Shown: piece after piece, positions 29,234 to 39,509 of the stretch
How positions within the stretch are numbered: position 1 is the stretch's first letter
Layout of the letters: each line of letters starts with the position of its first letter
Program-made: the position numbers and the translations under genes
Notes under the pieces: model-generated
Seen by the model: the letters and a program-made list of their open reading frames with translations, nothing else
The model's database searches: none
What the model was told of the DNA's origin: nothing
Source of the DNA: Tranzscheliella williamsii
Lineage: Eukaryota > Basidiomycota > Ustilaginomycetes > Ustilaginales > Ustilaginaceae
DNA length: 64,000 bases
Assembly: GCA_023212725.1 (NCBI GenBank)
Contig: JALBYF010000012.1
Location: 62,001-126,000, forward strand
Direction: 5' to 3'

Positions 29234-32200
29234 ATGGAATACCTGTCGCGGCTGTCAGGCTTGGTGACTACCCCGGCCAAAGCAGCGGCCGGCATCGCAT
29301 CGGCTCCTCGCCTACGCAAGAAACCGTCCCTGCATCCTGTCGGAAGTGTCGATGTGTTCCATGCGGATTGGGAGGCCGTCAAGTCCGAGCTGGAAAACCC
29401 CGATGAGCGTGCCTTGTTCTTTGGTGTGGCACGGTCCGACCTACCCCGCCGCCTACAGCGACTTGTCGATGCGCTTGTCTTTGAAAGCAACCGCAGCAAC
29501 GAAGGATATACAGGGGCTTGCATGGAGTATCTTCTCAAGTATGACATCCTCACAGAGCTCGTTTTCCTTGCTGCAGAAGATAAGCCGAAGGGGGTCAAGG
29601 CGGAGACCATCCGCACGCTCACCAATCTCATCATTCTGCTGGACGAGAAGTTCCTTTCCCGCCAAGCTGTCAACAAACCCATCTCGCAGCTGATTCAGCT
29701 GTGTCTCGACGACGATGCAGCTAGATTTCAGCTCGACGAAGACACCCTCGACGCGAGTATGGCCAGCCTATCTTCCGCCGAGCCGGACTACAACGAGGAT
29801 CTGGTCGACCTCATGTGTCACATCGCAAGCCGCATCAGAAATACACCCGACCTCTTGCAGATCTTCTTTTCAGACGAACCCATTGACGATCATGCTTTCG
29901 GCCAGGACGTGAGGAGCCTCAAAGACGGCTCCATCCTGGTCAGCCGTGAACTTCTCGAAACAACCCCGCAAGACCCGACTTCAGAAGAGGAGCTGGACAG
30001 GCCTCCTTCCCCCACCGAGTCCGTCGACTCTACCGCCACAGTTCAACCTTCGAAGAGCGGCGGTTCGAGCAGCGATGGTACGCAGCACAGCGCAAAGAAT
30101 GTCTCCAAGCGACGGCTTCGATTTCCCCTCTTCTCGTACCTTCTCAAATTCATCCATCGCGAAGGTCGCATCGGCGAGCTCGCTCGTGCCGGGCTCCTCT
30201 TCCTCATTTCGCTAGAAGGATCGCCGTCTGGTGGGGCAGTAAAGCTGAAGCGTCCGGTGAAGAAATCAGCCCGCCGTGTCTCTTTCGAAACAGCAGACAT
30301 CCGCCGCTCCTTGACCGTCTTTATTGCGCATTCGGATTTTGCAGATGTGCTCGGAGCGGGTCTCGGCGCAGCGTACGGGCTCTTACCATCCCGCCTCCGG
30401 CCTGCGTCTCGCTACGACCCCACCACAGTCATAGCATCTTCTTACACAGATTCGACCATTACCCTCGGCAGTAGTTCTGCGCAACGCACAGAGCCAGAGG
30501 AGGCCGGGGTCCTGGCCTCCGCTACTCCAAGCGACGACCATGAGCTGCAAACCCAACTGCGTCTGGTAGTCGACTTGATCGAATTCTGCCAAGATGTCTT
30601 GGATTCACTCTGGCTAGCCGGAAAGCATGTAGAGGCGCCGGAACCCTTGAATGACGCTCAAGGGTCGTCATCTCCGCCAGCATCACAAGGAGGTTCAACA
30701 GCAACGCTGGATCCGATGATTCGAAAGTTAGCCGGAGCAATTGCCGTCGCCATCCGGGACACGTTTATTCGAAACGTGGTATACCCTTCTCTGATGGAGA
30801 GCAGCGACTTTGACGGCAGTGCCACCGCCGTACTGAACTACTTAGACGTGATCGCAATAGTTTTGCGAGACGGCCATATCTTAACTGAAGTGGTTCTGGA
30901 CTTCCTGTTCGCCAGCGATGGCGACGAACAAGCAGGAGGCGTTGTGATTGGCGTCCCAATAGACGGTTCCGACCGCTACAGCATCAAAGACCTTATTCTC
31001 GATAACATGACCTCGGACAAGCGCTCGGCAACCCGCGTACCGGCGCTTCGCCTCGCCAGAACTCTCTTGGTTTGCCATGGTTTTCGATCTACTGGTGGCC
31101 TCCTGGCGCTGCCTACACGAAGCAAGAGCTCAACGAGATCGCCAATGTCTCCAAACCAGATGAATTCTGGGCCGCACGAGGGTGAGGAAGAAACTGGCAA
31201 GGAGACTTGCTTTACCAGAGTGGAAGCGCATCTCAAGGAGGTAGACCAGTACTCGAGCCTTCTCTCCAACTTTGCGCCTTCAGGCAGCGTGGATAAGATG
31301 CAGATCTCGCTAAGCACGTACCTGCTGGATGCCGAGCAGAATCTGCGCCGCGACAGCACTTTCGAGCTTGCTTTCGATGCAGTGGGTAGCCAGGCCAATT
31401 TGGTTGAGACCGACCCTTTCATCCGGCAGCTCTTTCAGACCCTGGCCGAGCTGTTCCTCCATCCTGTCGATGTCAACCTCGCCGCTACAGGCGTGTTGTC
31501 CTCCCTTTTCTCAAGTCCGATCCGTAACCTGGAAGGCTGGCTGACATACAACCGAGGCGTACGTTCTAGAGGCATTCCAGATCAGGCGCCCGCGCTGTTC
31601 GTTCTTCTGCGCGACTTGGCGTTGCAGGTTCGAGCCTACCGGGACTCGGTACCGGACTTCGACCGCTATCTCCTGGAAAGGAGACGCAGCCTAGTGTTGG
31701 CCGAAGACATTACAGAAGCGCTGGAAGCAGACGAAACCTTTGACTCGGACGAGACGAATACCGAGAAGGATGCGTCCAAGGAAGGTCAAGCAACTTCAAC
31801 ACAAGCGGCAGCAGATCGCAACGAGAGAGGCAGCATCGACAGAGGTCCAAAGCAGGCCAGCCTAACTCTACCCAGAACGCCGTGGCAGGGCACCGGTGGG
31901 CGTCTTCAGATGAGCGGCCAGAGCCGAAGCGCCCAAGGTGACTTTGGCGTTGTAGAAGATAGGCGTAAAGAAGTTGGTGCCGCGCAGGAGCCGTCGGGGC
32001 CCGAGGGAGCCCCCGTCAAAGAGCCTGCACAGGGACAGGAGCAGTCGCGGTCCAATGCCTTAGCCCGACTCTTCGGTGGACGGCCAGTACGGCCCTCTCT
32101 CGGCGGTGCTTCTGGATCTCGGTCTACGTCCGCACAAGCTGCCGCTGGCAAAGGCCAACCGCCGCCTGGTGTACGCCAGGTATCCTCCTCCGCCATCAAC

Positions 32201-32443
32201 CCCTACGCGGAGCACTACCGCGAGACAGGCGCTGTGCTGGTCAAGGCACATGCAGCCAACGGCGCCGAAGCCTGGCGTCCGGAGCCCACGGCCAACGCAT
32301 CAGCTACGCACCTAAAAGGACGGCCAGTCACCCTCTCGAGTGTGCTCGACAACACCATTTTGCTCGAGGAACTGATCAAGGAGATCGCCGCCACCATCCA
32401 GGTCAGGCGCAGCTGGGGTTTCGACCCCGTCGTATTCGCCTAG
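29234..32443 (+). CDS. FHIP/RAI16-like protein (FTS-Hook-FHIP complex)
   Basis: The gene is a single exon of 1069 residues. The N-terminal 200 residues (HADWEAVKSELEN, EYLLKYDILTELVFLAAEDK, GVKAETIRTLTNLIILLDEK) match the RAI16-like/FHIP family. Conservation resumes at PLFSYLLKFIHREGRIGELA and RAGLLFLISL, then at the block ending FASDGDEQAGG, and at the FELAFDAV...VDVNLAATGVLSSLFSSP region. Between these and in the last 350 residues the sequence is Ser/Gln/Arg-rich and probably disordered. In known fungi and animals, FHIP proteins join Hook adaptors and FTS to early endosomes so dynein can move them. The length is normal for fungi. It begins with MEYLSRLSGLVTT directly after a CT-rich leader. 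Confidence 0.82.
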   Translation: MEYLSRLSGLVTTPAKAAAGIASAPRLRKKPSLHPVGSVDVFHADWEAVKSELENPDERALFFGVARSDLPRRLQRLVDALVFESNRSNEGYTGACMEYLLKYDILTELVFLAAEDKPKGVKAETIRTLTNLIILLDEKFLSRQAVNKPISQLIQLCLDDDAARFQLDEDTLDASMASLSSAEPDYNEDLVDLMCHIASRIRNTPDLLQIFFSDEPIDDHAFGQDVRSLKDGSILVSRELLETTPQDPTSEEELDRPPSPTESVDSTATVQPSKSGGSSSDGTQHSAKNVSKRRLRFPLFSYLLKFIHREGRIGELARAGLLFLISLEGSPSGGAVKLKRPVKKSARRVSFETADIRRSLTVFIAHSDFADVLGAGLGAAYGLLPSRLRPASRYDPTTVIASSYTDSTITLGSSSAQRTEPEEAGVLASATPSDDHELQTQLRLVVDLIEFCQDVLDSLWLAGKHVEAPEPLNDAQGSSSPPASQGGSTATLDPMIRKLAGAIAVAIRDTFIRNVVYPSLMESSDFDGSATAVLNYLDVIAIVLRDGHILTEVVLDFLFASDGDEQAGGVVIGVPIDGSDRYSIKDLILDNMTSDKRSATRVPALRLARTLLVCHGFRSTGGLLALPTRSKSSTRSPMSPNQMNSGPHEGEEETGKETCFTRVEAHLKEVDQYSSLLSNFAPSGSVDKMQISLSTYLLDAEQNLRRDSTFELAFDAVGSQANLVETDPFIRQLFQTLAELFLHPVDVNLAATGVLSSLFSSPIRNLEGWLTYNRGVRSRGIPDQAPALFVLLRDLALQVRAYRDSVPDFDRYLLERRRSLVLAEDITEALEADETFDSDETNTEKDASKEGQATSTQAAADRNERGSIDRGPKQASLTLPRTPWQGTGGRLQMSGQSRSAQGDFGVVEDRRKEVGAAQEPSGPEGAPVKEPAQGQEQSRSNALARLFGGRPVRPSLGGASGSRSTSAQAAAGKGQPPPGVRQVSSSAINPYAEHYRETGAVLVKAHAANGAEAWRPEPTANASATHLKGRPVTLSSVLDNTILLEELIKEIAATIQVRRSWGFDPVVFA

Positions 32444-32721
32444 TCCTGATGCTTGCCATATACCCTGCTTGGCGATGCTTTCCGCGTGCTCTCGGCCGTT
32501 TTGTGGACCGCGCACCGTTCGTGAGTGTGCTGCTTCGTCAACGTGCTGGTCGTCAAGCTTTGGGGGAAGCTGACAGGATTTAACATCGCGTCACTACGGC
32601 CGGAAGCCGGAACTTGGCTGGGAAGGTTGTGATTCACATTGAATTGGGATTTCTTCCGATGCTGTGGCTGCATTCATCTTACGATCTGGAAGAACGACTG
32701 TCTACTCTGGAAGCGTGCAAG

Positions 32722-33726
32722 ATGATATCGTCGGCGATGTCTATACGGGCGGTTTCACGGTTTGGGCTGAGGCAGCCTTTGCGGTGTTTTGGGGGCGCGA
32801 GGGTGGGGGTTGCTGCAGAGCCGGGGGTGGTGCGGGGGGGCAGCGTGCTGCGGTTGGCGGTGGCGCCTCGCTGGTTTGGGTCTGGTGTGCGGCGACAGGA
32901 GGAGGAGCCGGAGCTGAACCGGGCCGAGCGGCTCAAGGCGCGGTTTTGGAAGACAGTGGCGCTGGAGGAGCCGCGTACTGCGACGGACGGGTACCGGATT
33001 CGCCTGGATGGGCGGGCGATCCGGACGCCGTCGGGGGCAGAGATTGTGGTGCCGGCGTCACGCAAGCTGCTGGCGGTGTGCATCGCGCAGGAGTGGAGCG
33101 AGCAGGACAAGGTGCTCAAGCCGCACACACTCCCGCTCACCAGCCTCGCCGCGCGCGCGCTCGAGGGCTGCTCCAGCCCCGACGACCGCCCCGCCATCGA
33201 AGCCGACCTGATGCGCTACCTCGACGGCGAAACCATCTGGTAAGTAACCCCACCCTCCTCCCCCAGACCTGGCGAAATATAAACTCAGCGGCTAATTCAT
33301 CCCTTCACGCGGAACAGCTTTCAGGAATCTCAGCCGCAGACGCTCGTAGACCTCCAGGCCGAACACTGGGACCCGCTCATCGCCCACATTAACCGCACTT
33401 ACGACGTCGACGTGGCGCCGTTCACGGGCCTGCTCGGCAATGCACACTCGCCACGTACGTGCGCCGCCTTCCGCGCACACCTCGCCCAGCTAGACGCATT
33501 CGATCTCGCCGCATTCGAGCGCAGCGTCCTCCTCTCCAAGAGCTTCCTCATCTCCGTCGCCCTCCTCGCCGGCCACCTTGACGTCGAGCGCGCAGCCCTC
33601 GCCACCGAAGTCGAAGTCCGCTCCCAGATCAAGCGCTGGGGCGAGGTCGAGGACAGCCACGACGTAGACCACGCCGAACTCCGCCGCACCCTCGGAAGCG
33701 TCGCCGTCGCCACCGTACGCAACTGA
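32722..33726 (+). CDS. ATP12: ATP12, mitochondrial F1-ATPase assembly chaperone
   Basis: There are two exons, 32722-33239 and 33318-33726, giving 308 residues. The 78-nt intron (GTAAGT...GAACAG) produces YLDGETI-C-FQESQPQTLVDLQ, the family pattern. Residues 1-50 form an Arg-rich presequence. ATP12 motifs include RFWKTVALEE, GYRIRLDGRAIRTP, QEWSEQD, HWDPLIAHI and QIKRWGEVEDSHDVDHAELR. The chaperone binds the F1 alpha subunit during F1 assembly in the matrix. The frame stops at VATVRN (33726), but a good-looking coding tail continues in another frame to 33828, reading GAFESLTPQQPWSYEQLTHL. Either a 56-nt intron (33715-33770) exists or the frame is broken there. The sense strand is G-rich in exon 1 and C-rich in exon 2. 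Confidence 0.92.
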
Positions 33727-34024
33727 ACCTTCGTGCACGCGTCGGCGCCTTCGAGTCCCTGACTCCGCAGCAACCGTGGTCTTACGAGCAGCTCACCCAC
33801 CTCTCGCTTCACTATGTGCGCATGTAGAACCAAGAGCCCTGGTCATCGACCCTCCACTACCATGACACTACTCTCGCTCGTCAAGGCTGAAAAAACCGCT
33901 GTTGTGTATTACGCTATGTCCGCCGAATGAGTACACGGTTCGTCGCTGGCTAGGGCCATAGCGGAGTGTCATATTGCGGTAGGGTTGGTGCGGGCAACGC
34001 TGTCGAAAGTGAGCGGCAGCAAGG

Positions 34025-36259
34025 TTACTGCGTGGCTTTTGCGAGGCGGTCCGAGAGGCTCGGCCTAATTATGGTGGGATCCGTTGTGCTGTCGGACGAG
34101 CCAACCGAAGCCGGCTCGACTTCGGGATCGGCGGTTGAGATATCGGCGACGTCGGCGTCAGCAGCATCCTTGGGGTGCTCCACAGCCAGGCTGTTGGTTT
34201 GCGAGCCGGCCTTCGCGCCAGAGGCCTCGCCGGGCGAGGCGGCGGGGGAGGAGGGTACGGGCCCCTGAATGCCGTACTCGACGACCTCCAGCAGCACGGC
34301 GCGCCGCATCCACTTGCGGCGGCGCGTGTAGCGGCCCATGCCGGATTTCTTGGACATCTTCTCCCAGGCGTTGTCGCCGTACTGCCAGCCATCGGTGTCC
34401 ACGTCCCATTCCTCGTCCGCCTCACCGCCCTCGTCCACCCGCGCAGCCGTTGTTCCTACGTCCCCGAGCGAGGACGGCACCGAGGAACCTGCTGCATCCC
34501 CGCCTGTCCCGGAAGCCCGCGCGCGGATCCGGTTAAAGGCATCACCAAGATAGGCCTGTTTGGAGCCAGCTGCGGCGTCCTTGTCGGCCGCTCTGACCGC
34601 AGCCTCCTTGGCACTGCCCCTATAGACCGAGGATGGATGGAACCCGCCTCGGGGCGCCGAAACTCCGGCAATGGTCCACTCGGGATCAGCCCACTGCCAC
34701 TTGATTGTCCTTCTAGTGAAGGCCTTGGGATTGCTTGCCGTCGGCGCTGGGGTAAGCATGATCTTGGTAGGAGGCAGACTGAAAGAGGACGGGGGTGAGA
34801 CAGGATTCTGAGCCTCATCGGACCAGGAGGGCCGTTCCTGCGGTAACAGAGCAGCGGTCCAGTCCAGCCCCATCCACCAGCGCTGATTTTCGAAGATCGA
34901 AAACTGGTAGATGACGTCCTCGTGGCGAACTACTTGGTCCTGGCCTTCCGCGTTGCCAGAGGAAAATGCACCTAAGCTCGCCTTAGAGGTCTGACTCTTG
35001 TCCTTCAGAGTAGACTTGTTGAGGAGACCGGGCCCAGTCTCATCGTACAAACCATGGGCAAACTCTTCGTCCAAGTTGCCCCTGCCATAAGCTTCTCGGA
35101 GGTGGAGTTGCCCACTCAGGACGCGACCGGTGCCACGCACCAACCGCCGAATGGTAGCGCTCTTCCAGACCGCTTGCCGGAACAGACTGAACCAGGGCGA
35201 GCACCACGTGAGAGCCAAGGTGCCGAGCAGGCAGACCAAGCTCCTGACAGTCAGCGCTCCGACGGGATAAGGGGGCAGGAGCGTGATGTTGAAGTTTGTC
35301 CACTGCTCCCATTTGAGCCTGCCGAAAAAGGCCATTAGCGAAGCGTACAAAGCGGGCAAGGGTGTCTTGCCCACCAACGCGTAAGCTTGGTCCAGCTTAG
35401 AGTGTAGAAGTGCGGCCCTGGACTGAAATCCTGCGGCGTGTTCGGGTCCCAGAAGCTTCAGAATACTTGCATAGAACGCATGGGTAGCAGCAGCGGCAGA
35501 AGCCAGGACACCCTGGGTAGCAGCAGTGGCAGAAGCCAGGATCCCGGCTCCAGAGACGGGCCATACCAAGCTCGGAAATCCGCTCTCTCGTAAAGGCAAG
35601 AAGGCGGCGAGCCAAAGCGGCCAGGTCAGAATTACGAAGACAGCGGCAGCCTTCGTATTCGTAGGGCTAGGATCCCAAGAGACGAGCTGGATCGCTGGCA
35701 CGATGACGTTCTTGCGGAGAGACGAAAAGAAGTCGGCCAGCTCGGAGAGCTCGGCGAGCGTCGCATTTAAGGTGGCAGCAGTGACGACGTCGTGCTTCTC
35801 CAGGATCGCGGCAGGACGGTGTGAGCGCGGCTTGACGAAAGAGAGCTGCCTGCGGATACCCGTATATGCAATCCACGACAAGATGAGCAGCTGGGGAGTA
35901 TATCGTACGAACTCATAGCCAAAGGCACAGGTGAGCCAGAAGCCTACGAGGAGGAGCATCGACGAGCTACCCGACCCCTTTCCGCCCGTCCAGGTAGCTA
36001 AACGGATGAATCGATGAAGACCATGTATGAACGGATTGAGAGATGCAAGCAAGCGAACGACGGGCGTAGGCACCCGTTCCAGGATTTCAGAGGAGGAGAG
36101 GTGTTCGAAGCTGGATGAAAGCGAGGTGGCTGCCGAGTAGGATGCGGATGGCAAGCGCGACGTGCCTGTGACCAAAGCAGGGCGAGCGGCGGAACGAGCT
36201 GTGGTCGACTCCTTCTGCTTCTCCTTGGGCAGAGGAGTCGTGGGTCCACTCGACGACAT
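34025..36259 (-). CDS. Peroxisomal dysferlin-domain membrane protein (Pex23/Pex30-like)
   Basis: The protein has 744 residues from the ATG at 36259, chosen because the 62 codons before it (from 36445) show no conservation-like features and lie in the divergent spacer. Residues about 60-400 hold several hydrophobic segments (SSSMLLLVGFWLTCAFGYEF, VRYTPQLLILSWIAYTG, AAAVFVILTWPLWLAAFLPL). A DysF-N motif (NQRWWMGLDWTAALLPQERP) is near 455 and a DysF-C motif (WQYGDNAWEKMSKKS..RRRKWMRRAVL) near 620-655. This layout is that of Pex23/Pex24/Pex30-type proteins of the ER and peroxisome, which regulate peroxisome number and ER contact. A 33-bp imperfect duplication near 35481-35546 repeats LASA(T/A)AAT. 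Confidence 0.85.
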   Translation of the reverse strand: MSSSGPTTPLPKEKQKESTTARSAARPALVTGTSRLPSASYSAATSLSSSFEHLSSSEILERVPTPVVRLLASLNPFIHGLHRFIRLATWTGGKGSGSSSMLLLVGFWLTCAFGYEFVRYTPQLLILSWIAYTGIRRQLSFVKPRSHRPAAILEKHDVVTAATLNATLAELSELADFFSSLRKNVIVPAIQLVSWDPSPTNTKAAAVFVILTWPLWLAAFLPLRESGFPSLVWPVSGAGILASATAATQGVLASAAAATHAFYASILKLLGPEHAAGFQSRAALLHSKLDQAYALVGKTPLPALYASLMAFFGRLKWEQWTNFNITLLPPYPVGALTVRSLVCLLGTLALTWCSPWFSLFRQAVWKSATIRRLVRGTGRVLSGQLHLREAYGRGNLDEEFAHGLYDETGPGLLNKSTLKDKSQTSKASLGAFSSGNAEGQDQVVRHEDVIYQFSIFENQRWWMGLDWTAALLPQERPSWSDEAQNPVSPPSSFSLPPTKIMLTPAPTASNPKAFTRRTIKWQWADPEWTIAGVSAPRGGFHPSSVYRGSAKEAAVRAADKDAAAGSKQAYLGDAFNRIRARASGTGGDAAGSSVPSSLGDVGTTAARVDEGGEADEEWDVDTDGWQYGDNAWEKMSKKSGMGRYTRRRKWMRRAVLLEVVEYGIQGPVPSSPAASPGEASGAKAGSQTNSLAVEHPKDAADADVADISTADPEVEPASVGSSDSTTDPTIIRPSLSDRLAKATQ
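35481..35546 (-). repeat. 33-bp imperfect tandem duplication inside the dysferlin-domain gene
   Basis: TGGGTAGCAGCAG(C/T)GGCAGAA followed by GCCAGGA occurs twice, 33 bp apart, giving an 11-residue repeat in the protein (LASATAATQGV / LASAAAATHAF). The frame is kept. Confidence 0.6.
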
Positions 36260-36900
36260 GGCTACGTTCTTGGGTTGCTGCCTTGAACCGATGGTCGCAT
36301 GCCCCGACGATCGAACGATCGAACTAGAAAGCGTCGGATACTGCGCAGAGCCCAAGCCGCAGAAAGGTGATCTCAGGCAAGATGGTGACCAAGTCAAAGG
36401 AAAACCCAACAAGCTTGTCCGAATGCTCAGATACTCCTCCCTCACAGACGGATCCGGCCCCGCACTCTGAATCAGGTCGTCGAGGCTTAGCTATCGGTAA
36501 ATCCGGCAGGGCGGATGGGCCGTCAACCAAGTGCAGACGGACCGCCAACCTTGAGCTTGAGCCAGAATCTGAGCGCAGATTAGTATTGCACCGTGTGAAA
36601 GCGGGCAAATCACCACATTTACCTGCACGGGACGGATCCGATATGGTGATTAAGACGCTGAGCGTCTTCGCTGTATGTCCTTTCGAGTGGAGGTTGTTAG
36701 ATTCCTAAGCCCCACATCAAGCGCATTTTGACGGAATCATTGCGAATGGCTCCGGTGTTGGTACCCGCTCGCACGACCCAAGAGCACCACCATCTGCACT
36801 TCAAACAACAGCGGTTACAACGGGCAGTTGTTCTATAGTCTGGGCGCTCGTCAGTTCAAGAGGCCGCCCGTGGAACGGGGAGCTCGAGCGTCTGGGCGCC
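36260..36900. promoter_or_regulatory. Divergent promoter PEX-like gene / PIG-S
   Basis: This 641-bp spacer contains short frames on both strands but no recognised domain. Confidence 0.35.
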
Positions 36901-39204
36901 ATGACGAGCCCACTGGGCTTCCAGAATGTTTCGACGCAGGTCGGCATCTTGCTATGCTTTTGGCTGGCTATCTTGCTTAGCGTGCCATCATGGCTGAAGC
37001 TTACCAGCATCGAACGACTGCCGCTGCCCGCTGCAGAGGTGCATGCCCTTGAGCAATCAGCTGACTGCCCACTGACCTTCCATGCTCGCCTTGATGTCAA
37101 TGTGGATCCTATGTTGATCCCTGCAGACGGCGTGGAAGAGAGCTTCCTTACTCAGGTCGAGCAACTAATATCGGAGAGCTTGCAGATGAAAGCACGCATC
37201 GAAACTGGCACCAGTCTCGAGTGTACCGAATGGAACATCACAGCACGAAGCAGCTCCACCATACCGCAAATAGAGGCGTTCGACATCGAGTCTTTGGCTT
37301 TGACCATACGGGTTCTGCAAGCACAATCTGGCGTAGACGACTTACTCGTACCGCCAGCAGAGGTTGCAAGCGGCTACCCTGTACCGACGGTGTACGTGCC
37401 CGACGCGACGTCGGCTGCGGCTCCTGCCGTCCCAGACACGATCAGTGCCGTCACTGTAGCGGAATTGCTTCGACTACGCGGTGACAAGCCGGTCCTTGGC
37501 GAACCAGCAAAAACTACAAATAGAGCAGCAAGATCGACAGTGGAGTCAACAGCCGCAAGAGCAGTTGAGCAAGACCCACGTATCATACAGTATAGCAAGC
37601 ATGTTAGGCTGGTCTTCAGCATCATGAACCAGGACATCACGGATGGCCCGGCGTACGACAGTGCCCTAATCCACGACCTCGAGCGCCTCAACTTGAGCGA
37701 ACCTCCGTCATCAGAGGATGCAGGAAACCCGGTGTCAAAGCTAGTCAGGGAGTTGGGGAGGTTGCACCGCTTCCATATAGAATCTCAAGTCCAGTGGTTC
37801 GCCCCACTACATTTCAAGCCGTCGAGGGAAGTGGTAGAAAAGGTGGTGGAGGAGGAGGTCGAAGAGGACGTAATGGTTGACCAGGACATCGAAGTCGAGA
37901 CAGAAGTTGACGTCGATGAGCAGGTCAAGCAAGATGATGCGGAAGAGGCGCCGACCGCCACACACCCATCGATCGACGACATCACCTCGGCACCTATTGG
38001 CAATGAGAGTGTTGACGAACAGTCGGAACATTCCACCGTAGAGGCCGAGACACCCTCCTTGGTTGAACAGCCGAGGCGAACAAAACTCATCAGACAGATC
38101 AAGACCATTCAGGTACCGCAAAAGCGGCGTGTAGTCCGTCAGACAAAGACGCCGCTTGCTCCACGCCACATCATTGAGTGGGACGACCTCAAGGTGTTTG
38201 TGAATTCGGCTGAATGGAGCCTCACAACAACCGTCCCGCCTTTGTCTGCAGATCAAGCTGGAAGCACGTCGGACCACGTGAATGGCAGTGCTGAAGATAC
38301 CGCCAAGAACGTCCGGCCCTTTGATTTGCAGTCGCAGACGCATGATCTGCATTTTTTGCTTTACATCCCCAGTCAATCTAACTCACCGCTTCTGATCAGA
38401 AAGCCGGATGGGCAGGTGGACGAGGATGCGAAAGCCTGGCTGGTCCCTCAATGGGGCGGCGTCGTCATCCTGAATCCCGCTACGGATGAGGGCAGCGATC
38501 AAGCGGTGGGGCCCCTTTTGGATGTGGGCTGTGAATCTAGCCGTCGGGGAGTGCAAGGCGTTCAAGAGCTGCCGCGCGACGCGGTGCAAGATGCGCTACG
38601 GCTGTTTGCGAGTCAGATGGAGATTTTGCTGGGGCTTGGGGGGAGCGCGCCTGCGGCTAATGCAGGGGTGCTGATGGGCGACGCGGGCCGTGGCGCGGAG
38701 GGGCGGGAGGTGGCGAGGGAGATCCGGATCCAGACGCTGATGCAGAGGCGGGCGCTGGAGCTGGCGCGCGAGTGCGTTAGCACGCTGGGTGCTATCGTGC
38801 GGCTTGTGCGCAAGATCGAGAACCTCGGCGTGGGGCCCGAGGTGCGGCTCGACGTGGAGACCGCGATCGCGATGCTGCAGGCGCTCGCGCCGGCTGCCAA
38901 CACCACGTCCGCGTCGGGCGTCGCCGGATCCGAGCACCCGCAACCGCACGCCGCGCGCGCACCCACCACCGGCCTCACCCACCTCCTCGCCCGCGTCCAG
39001 CACGCCAACGCTCTCGCCAACCGCGCGTTCTTCAACCCGGCCATGCTCGGCCTCCTCTACTTTCCCGACGAGCACAAGTACGCCGTCTACACGCCCCTCT
39101 TCGGTCCCCTCCTCATCCCGCTCTGCGTCACCACCATCAAGCTCGCCAGGTCTGCACTCGCCAGCAATCCGGCGAAAAAGAAGCACGCTACAAGGTTGCT
39201 GTAG
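36901..39204 (+). CDS. GPI17: PIG-S/GPI17, GPI transamidase subunit
   Basis: The gene is a single exon of 767 residues. The N-terminal membrane segment (VGILLCFWLAILLSVPSWLK) precedes the signature TSIERLPLP. A large lumenal domain follows with PLTFHARLDVNV and, near residue 510, KAWLVPQWGGVVILNP, and the C-terminal membrane segment is YTPLFGPLLIPLCVTTIKLA. This is the topology of PIG-S, a subunit of the ER complex that attaches GPI anchors to proteins. Oddity: residues about 310-425 form a Glu/Asp/Val-rich repeat (EEEVEEDVMVDQDIEVETEV) and then a basic stretch, an insertion that probably loops out. The 3' third turns sharply G-rich and then C-rich. Confidence 0.9.
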   Translation: MTSPLGFQNVSTQVGILLCFWLAILLSVPSWLKLTSIERLPLPAAEVHALEQSADCPLTFHARLDVNVDPMLIPADGVEESFLTQVEQLISESLQMKARIETGTSLECTEWNITARSSSTIPQIEAFDIESLALTIRVLQAQSGVDDLLVPPAEVASGYPVPTVYVPDATSAAAPAVPDTISAVTVAELLRLRGDKPVLGEPAKTTNRAARSTVESTAARAVEQDPRIIQYSKHVRLVFSIMNQDITDGPAYDSALIHDLERLNLSEPPSSEDAGNPVSKLVRELGRLHRFHIESQVQWFAPLHFKPSREVVEKVVEEEVEEDVMVDQDIEVETEVDVDEQVKQDDAEEAPTATHPSIDDITSAPIGNESVDEQSEHSTVEAETPSLVEQPRRTKLIRQIKTIQVPQKRRVVRQTKTPLAPRHIIEWDDLKVFVNSAEWSLTTTVPPLSADQAGSTSDHVNGSAEDTAKNVRPFDLQSQTHDLHFLLYIPSQSNSPLLIRKPDGQVDEDAKAWLVPQWGGVVILNPATDEGSDQAVGPLLDVGCESSRRGVQGVQELPRDAVQDALRLFASQMEILLGLGGSAPAANAGVLMGDAGRGAEGREVAREIRIQTLMQRRALELARECVSTLGAIVRLVRKIENLGVGPEVRLDVETAIAMLQALAPAANTTSASGVAGSEHPQPHAARAPTTGLTHLLARVQHANALANRAFFNPAMLGLLYFPDEHKYAVYTPLFGPLLIPLCVTTIKLARSALASNPAKKKHATRLL

Positions 39205-39509
39205 ATATGCACGTCCAGACGTCCCGCCTTCGCACATATATCTGCCACGAACACCTCGTTGTCATCATGAAATGGTCACCGGCTTGGTGCGAGCAGTCTC
39301 ATATATCTGCTCTTGTCGGCGACCGAATTCTCAACCAACAGCGTGCCCGGACACACACGAGCAGACGGGGAAATGATAGGCGTACTGTTACAAGTAAAAA
39401 TACATGGGAGACGAAGGGATAAAGCCGGGTAAGCGGGAGTGACGGCGGGAGAGGAACGTCGCAGGGTCAGAAAGCACGATTGTGAGGCCGCTGAGATGCT
39501 GGGCAGGCA
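39205..39509. other. Convergent 3' intergenic spacer
   Basis: This 305-bp stretch lies between the ends of PIG-S and the next minus-strand gene. Nothing else seen. Confidence 0.3.
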
